Below, in pieces: positions 26,750 to 34,673 of a stretch of DNA of 64,000 bases. Below the pieces are notes generated by a model. It saw only the letters and a program-made list of their open reading frames with translations. It searched no databases and was not told the DNA's origin. The number at the start of each line of letters is the position of its first letter. The first letter of the stretch is position 1. Source of the DNA: Exiguobacterium sp. Leaf196 (lineage in GTDB: Bacteria; Bacillota; Bacilli; Exiguobacteriales; Exiguobacteriaceae); contig NZ_LMPV01000001.1 of the NCBI RefSeq assembly GCF_001423965.1, positions 261,908 to 325,907 on the forward strand, in the 5' to 3' direction. The position numbers were made by a program, and so were the translations under genes.

Positions 26750-27475
26750 ATGCTTGAGCAAATCATTAAAATGAAAGAACAAGGGCTGACAACAAAACAA
26801 ATCGCAGCACAATTGGATACGACTGAAGGAAAAATTAAATATGCTTGGACCAAATATCGTAAATCATTGACAGATCAACCAACTGTAGAAGCACCGAAAG
26901 TAAAATCAAAAACTGTCAAACAGACCAAAAAGTCGACTGCACCGGTATTAGATGTCGTACCGTCTGTGCAAGTGATGCCATCACTCGAACGTGATGCGTT
27001 TGGAATGGCGACGCATTATGAAGATGATATTCTCCATGCGATCGTTCAGTCACCGACTGCGTTATATGTCTACTGGGAATTGTCTGAACTGTCGAAACAG
27101 TTGTTAGAAACGCATTATCACACGACATTTGATTCGTTCCGTAAAGAGTTACGCATCATTGACGTCACACTCGTCGATTACGAACAAGGACAAGCGAATC
27201 GTACGTATCAGTTCGAACTGCCTGAGATGACGAATGCTTGGTTCGTTCGACCAGTTGCCCCGAATACTACATACATCATTGAATGGGGCATTCAAACGAT
27301 TGATGGAGATTTCGTTCCAGTACTACGTTCGAAACCAGTCGAGACACCACGTGACGAATCAGTCACAGACGGACGCTTCGCCGAAGTCGTGCATCATTGG
27401 CAATACGGTGAGGTCGAACAGCCGGAATGGGTCGAGGTATTACGCCCGTATTCTTATTTCGATCGCGTCCGATAA
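26750..27475 (+). CDS. HTH and DUF4912 domain protein
   Basis: A 241-residue protein. Residues 1-40 form a homeodomain-like helix-turn-helix (LTTKQIAAQLDTTEGKIKYA). A Lys-rich linker follows, and residues about 90-200 look like DUF4912 (ALYVYWELSE, RTYQFELPEMTNAWFVRPV). DUF4912 has no proven function but is often found next to GH57 and glycosyltransferase genes of glucan metabolism, as here. ATG 26750 is set by GAGAGGTGAT at 26735-26743; the TTG at 26744 is too close to it. The gene for a GH57 protein starts 31 bp downstream, so an operon is likely. Confidence 0.8.
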   Translation: MLEQIIKMKEQGLTTKQIAAQLDTTEGKIKYAWTKYRKSLTDQPTVEAPKVKSKTVKQTKKSTAPVLDVVPSVQVMPSLERDAFGMATHYEDDILHAIVQSPTALYVYWELSELSKQLLETHYHTTFDSFRKELRIIDVTLVDYEQGQANRTYQFELPEMTNAWFVRPVAPNTTYIIEWGIQTIDGDFVPVLRSKPVETPRDESVTDGRFAEVVHHWQYGEVEQPEWVEVLRPYSYFDRVR

Positions 27476-27506
27476 TGGAATTAGAGAGAGGAAAGGAAGA
27501 GAAGCT

Positions 27507-29690
27507 ATGCGAAAAGGATATTTTTCACTCGTCTTACATGCACACTTACCATATATCCGTCATGAAGAGGCGCATCGTCTCGAGGAACGGTGGATGTATG
27601 AAGCGATTTCAGAAACCTACATTCCATTATTGTGGGAAGTCGACCGCTTATCACGTCCGCTCGGTTGGACAGTCAGTATTTCACCGCCGGTCATCGAGAT
27701 GCTTGCCGATCCACTGATTCAAGACCGCTACATCGAGCATATCGAGGACACATTACGTTTGATTCGTCAGGAACTGGAACGAGAGCTTGACCAAAAGGAA
27801 CGAGATGCTCTTTTATTCTATCAAGACCGCTATCAAGATTTATTGAATACGTTCCTTCACTGGGAAAAAGATTTGAACCGGGCATTCCGCCATTACAAAG
27901 AGCAAGGCTATCTTGATTTGATCACCTGTACGGCGACACACGGGTTCAGTCCTCACATGTTGTCTGAACAAGCGGCGCGCTCTGAAATTCAGACAGGCTT
28001 GAACTGTTTTGAACGCCATTACGGATTCCGTCCATCAGGTCTTTGGATGCCGGAATGTGCCTATACGCCAGGACTTGATCGGATTTTATATGAGGAAGGC
28101 ATTCGCTATACGTTCGTCGATGAACATTCGATTTTAAACGCCGATCCAGCACCAAAACACGGAATCGGAGCACCCGTCTATTCTCCACACGGCGTAGCAC
28201 TCTTCCCGCGTGATCAAATCATTTCCGGAAAAATCTGGAGTTCTGTCATCGGGTATCCGGGACATCCTGATTATCGTGAGTTTTATCGGGATCTCGCTTA
28301 TGATCGAGAATGGGATCAAATTGCTGAGTTCATGCATCCGGAAGGCTTACGTTATGATACCGGGTTGAAATTGCATCGTGTAACAGGTGAGACGGATCAA
28401 AAAGACTATTACGTACGTGACTGGGCATGGCAACGAACAAGTGAGCATGCAGCAGATTTTGCTCAAGCACTTGGTGAACATTTAGATGCATATCAAGGAC
28501 AAGACTTCCCGCCATTTCTCGTCACAGCACCATTTGATGCTGAATTGTTTGGTCACTGGTGGTTCGAAGGACCTGATTTCCTTGGTAAAGCGATGGAACG
28601 TCTAGAGGATCAGGCGATTGAGTCGATTTCACCAGCTATGTTCCTCGAACGTCACTTCCAAGACATCGATACGGCACATGTCGCGATGGGAACGTGGGGA
28701 CGAAAAGGCTATGCGGAAGTCTGGATCAACGAGCGCAACGACTGGATGATTCGCCATCTCCACCAGCTCGAAAAGAGACTAGCAGGAATCGTTGCGCGAA
28801 ATCGTCATCAAGATGCATTGACTGTCAAGGCGAAACGCCAGCTCATTCGAGAATATCTACTTGCTGTCTCAAGTGACTGGCCGTTCATTTTAGACGGACA
28901 GACGACAGCACAGTACGCTGCGAACCGGTTCCGTGAGCATATCTTACGTTTTGAAGAAACCGAACGTCGTCTCGATGCACAAGAATTAACGATGGACTGG
29001 TTGGAAGGGCGTTATCAACAATATCCGTTCTTGCAAGATGAAGACATTGAACCAGATGTTTTCTTAACGGCTCATGACTATTATGTTGCGGTCAAACGCG
29101 ATGCTGCTTTGAACAAGGATGGTATTCTCATGTTCACTCGGGATTACGAACAATCTCACCGTCCAGTTCGTGATGTAGCTAGACGACTAGCGGCAGCGGG
29201 AGAGAACGTCTACGTCGTAACGGAACATCCTGAAGCGTATCGATTCGAGGAGGGTGTACATGTATACGGGGTACAAGTGACAGGTCTACCGCTCGTTCAA
29301 ACATACAATCAACTGGCTGCGTTAAATCTAGCCTTCTTGCGTCAGGCGCAAGCCTTGGCGAAGATCGTTGACTTCCAAGTCGTCCATAACTTCAATATGG
29401 AAACAGCTTCAGCTGCCCAGGCAATCGCCAAGATGAAAGAGTTGCCACTCGTCAGTAATGTTTATGATGTCGAGAGTGAGCGTTCTCCGGATCGTTCAGG
29501 TGGTCTGGTCGTTGCGTTAAAACGACTTGAAGGAGACGCATTGCGTCAATCGGCTGTCGTTTATCTAGAACGGGAAGAGTCACGCAACGGGGTGGAACAG
29601 GAGTATCACGTTGAAAAGAAACCCCTTCGTTTTGAAGAGAACCTTGAAAAACCATATCAACACGTGACGAATCCGAAAAAGAACGGATGA
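27507..29690 (+). CDS. GH57 glucan branching-like enzyme with truncated GT4 tail
   Basis: A 727-residue protein. Residues 1-520 form a glycoside hydrolase 57 (DUF1957) module with HAHLP at 11-15, the nucleophile Glu183 in LWMPECAY and the acid Asp344 in FDAELFGHWWFEG, the residues used by GH57 1,4-alpha-glucan branching enzymes. Residues about 536-700 resemble only the N-terminal Rossmann half of a GT4 glycosyltransferase (ILMFTRDYEQSHRPV, VYVVTEHPEAYRFEEGV, DFQVVHNFNMETASA); the donor-binding half is missing. No signal peptide, so cytoplasmic. ATG 27507 follows GAAAGGAAGAG; the upstream frame to 27234 lies inside the DUF4912 gene. It should remodel an alpha-glucan; the exact activity is inferred. 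Confidence 0.85.
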   Translation: MRKGYFSLVLHAHLPYIRHEEAHRLEERWMYEAISETYIPLLWEVDRLSRPLGWTVSISPPVIEMLADPLIQDRYIEHIEDTLRLIRQELERELDQKERDALLFYQDRYQDLLNTFLHWEKDLNRAFRHYKEQGYLDLITCTATHGFSPHMLSEQAARSEIQTGLNCFERHYGFRPSGLWMPECAYTPGLDRILYEEGIRYTFVDEHSILNADPAPKHGIGAPVYSPHGVALFPRDQIISGKIWSSVIGYPGHPDYREFYRDLAYDREWDQIAEFMHPEGLRYDTGLKLHRVTGETDQKDYYVRDWAWQRTSEHAADFAQALGEHLDAYQGQDFPPFLVTAPFDAELFGHWWFEGPDFLGKAMERLEDQAIESISPAMFLERHFQDIDTAHVAMGTWGRKGYAEVWINERNDWMIRHLHQLEKRLAGIVARNRHQDALTVKAKRQLIREYLLAVSSDWPFILDGQTTAQYAANRFREHILRFEETERRLDAQELTMDWLEGRYQQYPFLQDEDIEPDVFLTAHDYYVAVKRDAALNKDGILMFTRDYEQSHRPVRDVARRLAAAGENVYVVTEHPEAYRFEEGVHVYGVQVTGLPLVQTYNQLAALNLAFLRQAQALAKIVDFQVVHNFNMETASAAQAIAKMKELPLVSNVYDVESERSPDRSGGLVVALKRLEGDALRQSAVVYLEREESRNGVEQEYHVEKKPLRFEENLEKPYQHVTNPKKNG

Positions 29691-29694
29691 ACAG

Positions 29695-29723
29695 TTGCAA
29701 TTCCTTTCCTTTCTTGGTACGAT
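29695..29723 (+). promoter_or_regulatory. SigmaA promoter of rpmG
   Basis: TTGCAA (29695-29700), 17-bp T/C-rich spacer, TACGAT (29718-29723), 71 bp before the rpmG ATG. Confidence 0.5.
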
Positions 29724-29794
29724 ACTTGAGTATGCTTAACCTTATGTAAAGCAAAATCACTTGATACATCGAGAGCTAGATAGGAGGGAATTCC

Positions 29795-29944
29795 ATGCGC
29801 GTTAAAATCACATTAGCTTGCACTGAAACTGGTGACCGTACTTATATCACTAAAAAGAACAAGCGTAACAACCCAGAGCGTCTTGAGTTGAAGAAATACA
29901 ACCCACGTCTCCGTAAACACACACTTCACCGTGAAGTGAAATAA
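29795..29944 (+). CDS. rpmG: 50S ribosomal protein L33
   Basis: A 49-residue L33 beginning [17 protein letters not shown] and ending HTLHREVK. Three of the four zinc-ribbon cysteines are replaced: the first pair reads CTET and the second pair is gone (KKYNPRL), so this is a zinc-independent (C-minus) form. TAGGAGGG precedes the ATG. It has its own promoter and terminator. The location before yqgN is that of rpmGA in Bacillus. It binds 23S rRNA near the E site. Confidence 0.95.
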   Translation: MRVKITLACTETGDRTYITKKNKRNNPERLELKKYNPRLRKHTLHREVK

Positions 29945-29953
29945 TTGAGATGG

Positions 29954-29984
29954 AAGCCGTCACTTCGTGTGATGGCTTTTTTTG
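29954..29984 (+). terminator. Intrinsic terminator of rpmG
   Basis: AAGCCGTCAC (29954-29963) pairs with GTGATGGCTT (29969-29978), followed by TTTTT. Confidence 0.88.
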
Positions 29985-30001
29985 TGGAAAGGAAGACAGT
30001 T

Positions 30002-30547
30002 ATGAACAAACAAAAAGTACGCCGTCTGATCAAAGAAAGATTAGATGTGATGGAGAACCGTGCTGAAAAGGAACGGTTAATACACGAACATGTTTTGTTA
30101 TTGCCTGAATGGCAACAAGCGACTTGTGTCGCAATCACGTTAGCATTTCGAAATGAATGTGATACAAGCATATTGATTAAACAAGCGTGGCAAGAGGACA
30201 AGACGGTCTTGATACCGAAAGTAGTCGGAGAAGAGATGGTCTTTTATGAATACAGACCAGAAGATCAATTGCAGCATAATCAGATGGGAATCGCAGAACC
30301 AATGGATTCAGCTCGTCGCACTACACTTGATCAAGCGGGATTTTGTCTCGTTCCGGGACGCGCCTATCGACGGGATGGCTATCGCTTAGGGTGGGGAGGC
30401 GGTTATTATGATCGTGCACTCGTGACATACACAGGTTGTAAAGTATCCATCGCCTTTTCAGAACAGCTCTTTCCAGATTTTGAAGTGGAAGACTTCGATA
30501 TCCCAGTTGATCTCATCGTCACGGACCAAGAGGTTATCCGATGTTAA
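30002..30547 (+). CDS. yqgN: 5-formyltetrahydrofolate cyclo-ligase (YqgN)
   Basis: A 181-residue MTHFS that uses ATP to convert 5-formyl-THF to 5,10-methenyl-THF in folate metabolism. The family signature is RLGWGGGYYDRAL near residue 130, preceded by LVPGRAYRRDG; basic residues at the N-terminus (NKQKVRRLIKER) are usual. GAAAGGAAG precedes ATG 30002. Its end overlaps the next gene by 7 nt. FolD, another one-carbon enzyme, is at 57 kb. Confidence 0.92.
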   Translation: MNKQKVRRLIKERLDVMENRAEKERLIHEHVLLLPEWQQATCVAITLAFRNECDTSILIKQAWQEDKTVLIPKVVGEEMVFYEYRPEDQLQHNQMGIAEPMDSARRTTLDQAGFCLVPGRAYRRDGYRLGWGGGYYDRALVTYTGCKVSIAFSEQLFPDFEVEDFDIPVDLIVTDQEVIRC

Positions 30548-31320
30548 GTGTTACGATTTTATTTTGTCTCATTCTCGCCTGGACTGGACGATATTTTCGC
30601 TTGTTGACGACAAGCGGGGCTGTCTTGACAATGCTCGTCGGTAGTGGTGTCTCATTTGGATTCGGCTTGAAAGGTTTAGTGGTGCTCTTACTCTTCTTTG
30701 GCAGCTCGAGTCTTTTATCGAAAATTGGGCGTTCTAGAAAAAAATCCGTGGACGCGATCGTCGAAAAAGAGGGTGCACGTGACGGATGGCAAGTACTTGC
30801 GAATGGAGGAGTAGCGTTCGTCGCTGCTATAGCCTACGCCATGACGATGAATTTTGCGTATCTCTTGTTATTCCTATTCGTCATCGCGGCATCGAATGCC
30901 GATACATGGGCTTCGGAAATCGGTCCACTCTCAAGACGTGATCCATGGTCTTTGAAAACATTACGACGGGTACCAGCAGGAACGAGCGGAGCGATGTCGT
31001 TAATCGGAACGTTAGGAACAATTGCTGGAGCTGCGTTCATCGCTTTAGCAGCGCAGTGGATCTTCTCTCTTTCTTTGACAGAGGCCTTACTTGTGACAGG
31101 TATCGGTGTCCTTGGAAGTCTGCTCGATACACTATTTGGAGCAATGTGGCAACGCGTGTATGAATGTTCAGTTTGCGGGGAACGTACGGAAAAACGAGAG
31201 CATCATGGACAACCGACAGCTTACGTATCGGGTATTTGGTTTCTTGGAAATGATGCGGTAAACGTCATGACGAGTGGTCTAGCGAGTGGAATCGGGTTTA
31301 TCATCGTCCGATTCTGGTAA
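30541..31320 (+). CDS. DUF92 integral membrane protein
   Basis: A 259-residue protein with about six hydrophobic segments. Family features of DUF92 (TMEM19/VTE6-like) are visible: ASNADTWASEIGPLSR near residue 120 and GSLLDTLFGAMWQR near 195. Plant VTE6 phosphorylates phytyl phosphate, and bacterial members may act on polyprenyl phosphates, but their role is unproven. The start overlaps the stop of yqgN, so the two are translationally coupled. A CSVCGE cysteine pair occurs near residue 212. Confidence 0.85.
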   Translation: MLSVTILFCLILAWTGRYFRLLTTSGAVLTMLVGSGVSFGFGLKGLVVLLLFFGSSSLLSKIGRSRKKSVDAIVEKEGARDGWQVLANGGVAFVAAIAYAMTMNFAYLLLFLFVIAASNADTWASEIGPLSRRDPWSLKTLRRVPAGTSGAMSLIGTLGTIAGAAFIALAAQWIFSLSLTEALLVTGIGVLGSLLDTLFGAMWQRVYECSVCGERTEKREHHGQPTAYVSGIWFLGNDAVNVMTSGLASGIGFIIVRFW

Positions 31321-31380
31321 GTGAAAAGTATGACAGGGTAATTCCTTATGTTAGGATATCGATGACACAAAATGGACAAA

Positions 31381-31396
31381 TGTGATTAATTTCACA
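31381..31396 (+). promoter_or_regulatory. Rex operator 1 of ldh
   Basis: TGTGATTAATTTCACA is an inverted repeat TGTGA-N6-TCACA as in Rex sites. Rex senses the NADH/NAD ratio and represses fermentation genes. Confidence 0.75.
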
Positions 31397-31398
31397 TA

Positions 31399-31426
31399 TT
31401 ACAAAGAATGTGAAAGATGTTACAAT
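31399..31426 (+). promoter_or_regulatory. Probable ldh promoter
   Basis: TTACAA (31399-31404), 16-bp spacer, TACAAT (31421-31426). Both Rex-like sites overlap or abut it, consistent with repression. Confidence 0.5.
31409..31424 (+). promoter_or_regulatory. Rex operator 2 of ldh
   Basis: TGTGAAAGATGTTACA has the same TGTGA-N6-(T)(T/C)ACA layout with one mismatch in the right arm. It starts 28 bp after the first site and covers the -10 region. Confidence 0.6.
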
Positions 31427-31483
31427 TTATTTGTGAGATAGTTAACAAACTCTTAGAACGAATGAAAGGGTGGACATAACGAG

Positions 31484-32440
31484 ATGGAATTACATGCGAA
31501 AGTAACACGGGTGGCGTTAATCGGAGCAGGTGCGGTCGGTTCAAGCTTTGCTTATCAGATGTCAACAGCCGGACTTTGTGAGGAACTTGTCATCATTGAC
31601 GTCAATAAAGCAAAAGCAGAAGGTGAAGCGATGGACTTGAACCACGGAACCCCGTTTAGTTCTTCACCGATGCGGATCTGGGCTGGAGATTATATGGACT
31701 GCCGAGAGGCTGAGGTCGTCGTCATCACGGCGGGAGCTCCTCAAAAACCAGGAGAGACGAGACTCGATCTCGTCGCAAAGAATGCATTGATCATGAAAGA
31801 AATGATTCGTCAGATTATGGGTTCTGGTTTTGATGGTCTCATCGTCGTGGCTTCCAATCCGGTTGATATCATGGCACATCTGGCTTGGAAATATTCCGGT
31901 CTTCCAAAATCACGCGTATTTGGATCAGGAACGGTGCTCGATACAGCACGTCTGCGTCAAATGCTTGGAGAATACTTTCACATCGATTCTCGCAATGCCC
32001 ATGCCTACATTCTTGGAGAACATGGAGATACGGAATTCGCTGCCTGGAGTAATAGCCGTATTTATGGAAAAACAATTGATGAACTACTTGCTGAGGACGA
32101 TCGTTATTCTCAAGCAGACCTTGATCAAATCTATATCAACGTTCGGGATGCTGCCTATCATATTATCGAACGTAAAGGAGCAACTTATTATGCGATTGGA
32201 CTTGGACTTGTTCGAATCGTGCGTGCCATCCTTGGGAACGAGAACTGTTTGTTGACGGTCGGGGCGTATGTAGATGGGCAGTACGGGATTTCCGGCATTC
32301 ACATCGGAGTACCGGCGATCATCAATCGTCAAGGTGTGCGGGAAATCATTGAAGTCGCGTTGACGGAAGAAGAAATGAAGAAGTTTCATCATTCTGCTGA
32401 TGTATTGCGTCAGACACTCGAACCTGTCTTGCAAGATTAA
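31484..32440 (+). CDS. ldh: L-lactate dehydrogenase
   Basis: A 318-residue NAD-dependent L-lactate dehydrogenase that regenerates NAD by reducing pyruvate. The Rossmann motif [11 protein letters not shown] is near residue 14, the substrate-binding region NPVDI near 127, and the catalytic His180 is in LGEHGDTEF. Cytoplasmic. GAAAGGGTGG precedes the ATG. Two Rex-type operators in the upstream region predict derepression when NADH is high. Malate dehydrogenase is unlikely because the loop reads [10 protein letters not shown], with Gln at the pyruvate-specificity position. Confidence 0.95.
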   Translation: MELHAKVTRVALIGAGAVGSSFAYQMSTAGLCEELVIIDVNKAKAEGEAMDLNHGTPFSSSPMRIWAGDYMDCREAEVVVITAGAPQKPGETRLDLVAKNALIMKEMIRQIMGSGFDGLIVVASNPVDIMAHLAWKYSGLPKSRVFGSGTVLDTARLRQMLGEYFHIDSRNAHAYILGEHGDTEFAAWSNSRIYGKTIDELLAEDDRYSQADLDQIYINVRDAAYHIIERKGATYYAIGLGLVRIVRAILGNENCLLTVGAYVDGQYGISGIHIGVPAIINRQGVREIIEVALTEEEMKKFHHSADVLRQTLEPVLQD

Positions 32441-32479
32441 CGGCGCAAAGCATGACGAAAACCTCATAAATAGAGAGCT

Positions 32480-32531
32480 TAAAAACTCAAATGGTGATCC
32501 TGTATCTTAGTGTCCACCTTTGAGTTTTTGT
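32480..32531 (+). terminator. Probable terminator of ldh
   Basis: AAAAACTCAAA (32481-32491) pairs with TTTGAGTTTTT (32519-32529) with inner GGTG/CACC; the T run is part of the stem. Confidence 0.65.
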
Positions 32532-32695
32532 TATGAGAAAAAAAGAGGCAAACATCACTACTGTATTTAAGTGAAATTAAAAGAGAAAAAAATCTAGGTT
32601 TTATTTTACTAGAAAAGGGTTAAGTAAGAGATAGAAGCGTTTTTCCGTTATTATTTGTACGTCATGAAACCCAAAAAAGGAGAGAATCGACAGTC

Positions 32696-33205
32696 ATGTA
32701 TACTTTTCGAAAATTAACTAAAGAGGATGCAGAACAATACTGGAATCTACGCCTTGAGGGATTAAAGAATCATCCAGATGCGTTCGGTCATTCGTTTGAC
32801 GATGAACAGCAAACCCCGCTCCGCGAAGTACGAGAAGGTCTAGAAGGAGAACCCGACTCCGATGAGATTTGGCTCGGTATGTTCGACGGCGATGTATTGT
32901 TTGGGTTTGGTCAGGTCAAGCCATATGAACTGTCACGTGAATCGCACAAAGCGATGATTTCCGGAGTATATGTTTCGCCTGCATATCGTGGAGGGACCGG
33001 TCGTGCTCTAATGGAGGCCTTGATCGACGAGGCGAAGAAGTTACCAGACGTTGAGCAAGTCATTCTTGCCGTATTATCAGGAAATGAAGCAGCGCAAAGT
33101 CTTTACGAATCGCTCGGCTTTGAAGTATATGCCGAAGATCCAGACTCCGTAAAATTAGAAGATGGCACATACCGTGATGATATTTGGATGAAAAAATACG
33201 TCTAA
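32696..33205 (+). CDS. GNAT family N-acetyltransferase
   Basis: A 169-residue acetyl-CoA-dependent acetyltransferase. The acetyl-CoA loop reads VSPAYRGGTGRALMEALI (residues about 90-107), with the usual GNEAAQSLYESLGF motif near 130. The substrate is not predictable. AAAAGGAGAG precedes the ATG. It is a single-gene unit between ldh and the M42 peptidase, with a terminator 20 bp after its stop; the 160 bp upstream show no clear regulatory site. Confidence 0.88.
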   Translation: MYTFRKLTKEDAEQYWNLRLEGLKNHPDAFGHSFDDEQQTPLREVREGLEGEPDSDEIWLGMFDGDVLFGFGQVKPYELSRESHKAMISGVYVSPAYRGGTGRALMEALIDEAKKLPDVEQVILAVLSGNEAAQSLYESLGFEVYAEDPDSVKLEDGTYRDDIWMKKYV

Positions 33206-33225
33206 GTTCATTATATGGTGTGGAC

Positions 33226-33260
33226 AAAAAGCTGTAGCAAAAAAGTGCTACAGCTTTTTC
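33226..33260 (+). terminator. Intrinsic terminator of the GNAT gene
   Basis: Fourteen-base perfect stem AAAAAGCTGTAGCA (33226-33239) and TGCTACAGCTTTTT (33246-33259). Confidence 0.9.
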
Positions 33261-33365
33261 GCGTAGTGGATGTAGGATATCAGTACCGACAAAGAATGAA
33301 TATTTGTTATCATGAAAACAAAGCGGATAGCACGTTGTAGTCCGATTGAAAGGGAGCGAATGAAC

Positions 33366-34403
33366 ATGAAAGAAGTCATACGTACGATTGAAGAGCTGGT
33401 CTCGATTCCAAGTCCGACAGGTTCGACGAAAGAAGCGATTACATACGTAGAAAAGCGATTGATGGCAGAAGGCATCACGTATCGAAAACTCGAGAAAGGA
33501 GCCATCTTAGCGACTTTGCCTGGTGCCTCAACTCGCACGCGGTTACTGACGGCACACGTCGATACATTAGGGGCAATGGTAAAAGAGATTTTACCAACGG
33601 GACGACTCAGTTTATCACAATTAGGGGGCTATGCTTGGACAGCGATCGAAGGAGAGAACTGTCTCGTGCATAAGATGGACGGTCAAACAATTTCCGGTAC
33701 GGTTGTTTTCCATCATTCGAGTGTCCATACGTCACGCGAGACGAACAAAACGGAACGGTCCGCTGATAATATTGAAGTCCGACTTGATATTCGTTCGACG
33801 ACAGCCGAAGAGACGCGCGTCGCGGGGATTGAAGTAGGAGACGTCGTGACGTTTGATCCGCGTTTCCTCTATACGGAAACTGGGTTTGTGAAATCGCGCC
33901 ATCTCGATGATAAAGCATCGGTTGCTTTGTTGCTTGAATTGATTAAAGAATGGAAAACCATCGACCTGCCACACACGGTCCAGATCCTGATTTCAAATTA
34001 CGAAGAGGTTGGGTTCGGTGGAAATGCTGGATTCACGGAAGAAGTCGCAGAATATATCGCGGTCGACATGGGTGCGTTAGGAGATGGTCAGCACTCTGAC
34101 GAATTCACGGTCTCGATTTGTGCAAAAGATGGTTCCGGTCCGTATGACTTAGCGTTACGTCATCAGCTAACACGTCTAGCACAACGCAATAGTATCCCAT
34201 ATAAAGTTGATATTTATCCGTTCTATAGCTCGGACGCTTCGGCAGCAGTGCGTGCGGGACATGATGTTCGACACGGACTATTTGGTCCGGGGATTGAATC
34301 GAGCCATTCTTACGAACGAACACATGAGACGTCATTACAAGCGACCTATGATTTGCTACATGCGTATGTAAAGGAGCCGATGGTCGATGAAGACGCTGTA
34401 TGA
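33366..34403 (+). CDS. M42 family metallopeptidase
   Basis: A 345-residue dinuclear zinc aminopeptidase of the M42 (FrvX/PepA-like) family. Metal-binding segments: TAHVDTLGAMV near residue 60, SRHLDDKASVALLLE near 177, NYEEVGFGGNAG near 210 (catalytic Glu), and a late His in GIESSHSYERTH. Cytoplasmic peptide turnover is the likely role. ATG 33366 is chosen because AAAGGGAG lies 9 nt upstream; the ATG two codons before is too close. The last 17 bases overlap yqgQ. Confidence 0.87.
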   Translation: MKEVIRTIEELVSIPSPTGSTKEAITYVEKRLMAEGITYRKLEKGAILATLPGASTRTRLLTAHVDTLGAMVKEILPTGRLSLSQLGGYAWTAIEGENCLVHKMDGQTISGTVVFHHSSVHTSRETNKTERSADNIEVRLDIRSTTAEETRVAGIEVGDVVTFDPRFLYTETGFVKSRHLDDKASVALLLELIKEWKTIDLPHTVQILISNYEEVGFGGNAGFTEEVAEYIAVDMGALGDGQHSDEFTVSICAKDGSGPYDLALRHQLTRLAQRNSIPYKVDIYPFYSSDASAAVRAGHDVRHGLFGPGIESSHSYERTHETSLQATYDLLHAYVKEPMVDEDAV

Positions 34404-34590
34404 TGTACAACAGTTACTTAAGACGTATGGAACATTCATCTATCTAGGAGATCGAGCATCAGATATTGCGATGATGATGCTCGAACTTGATGAATTGCAA
34501 GAAGCAGGCGTTTTGGAGCAACGTCAGTATGATTCAGCAAAACTCATCTTACGACATGAATTAAAACGTTCACAATCCGATAATGTTTAA
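34387..34590 (+). CDS. yqgQ: YqgQ family protein (DUF910)
   Basis: A 67-residue acidic helical protein matching YqgQ: LLKTYGTFIYLGDRASDIAMMMLE-type sequence early in the protein (e.g. YGTFIYLGDR). Function is unknown; YqgQ may bind single-stranded nucleic acid according to its three-helix fold. AAGGAG lies 10 nt before the ATG, inside the preceding gene. It directly precedes glucokinase in Bacillus as well. Confidence 0.85.
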   Translation: MKTLYDVQQLLKTYGTFIYLGDRASDIAMMMLELDELQEAGVLEQRQYDSAKLILRHELKRSQSDNV

Positions 34591-34592
34591 GG

Positions 34593-34612
34593 TTGCGCAA
34601 CCCTTTGCGCAA
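34593..34612 (+). promoter_or_regulatory. Twin TTGCGCAA palindromes before glcK
   Basis: TTGCGCAA occurs at 34593-34600 and again at 34605-34612, 12 bp apart, the second one covering the -35 element of glcK. The regulator is not known to me. Confidence 0.45.
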
Positions 34613-34633
34613 TGCGAGTGTGTCCGTTAAAAT
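34605..34633 (+). promoter_or_regulatory. SigmaA promoter of glcK
   Basis: TTGCGC (34605-34610), 17-bp spacer, TAAAAT (34628-34633), 41 bp before the ATG. Confidence 0.55.
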
Positions 34634-34673
34634 GAACAAGTAGACATTATATGAGCATAGGGGAGACAGAGCA

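Noticed and set aside
27234-27506. N-terminal extension of the GH57 protein by 91 codons
   Set aside because: The extension overlaps the DUF4912 gene in another frame, while GAAAGGAAGAG and the family N-terminus MRKGYFSLVLHAHLP fix the start at 27507.
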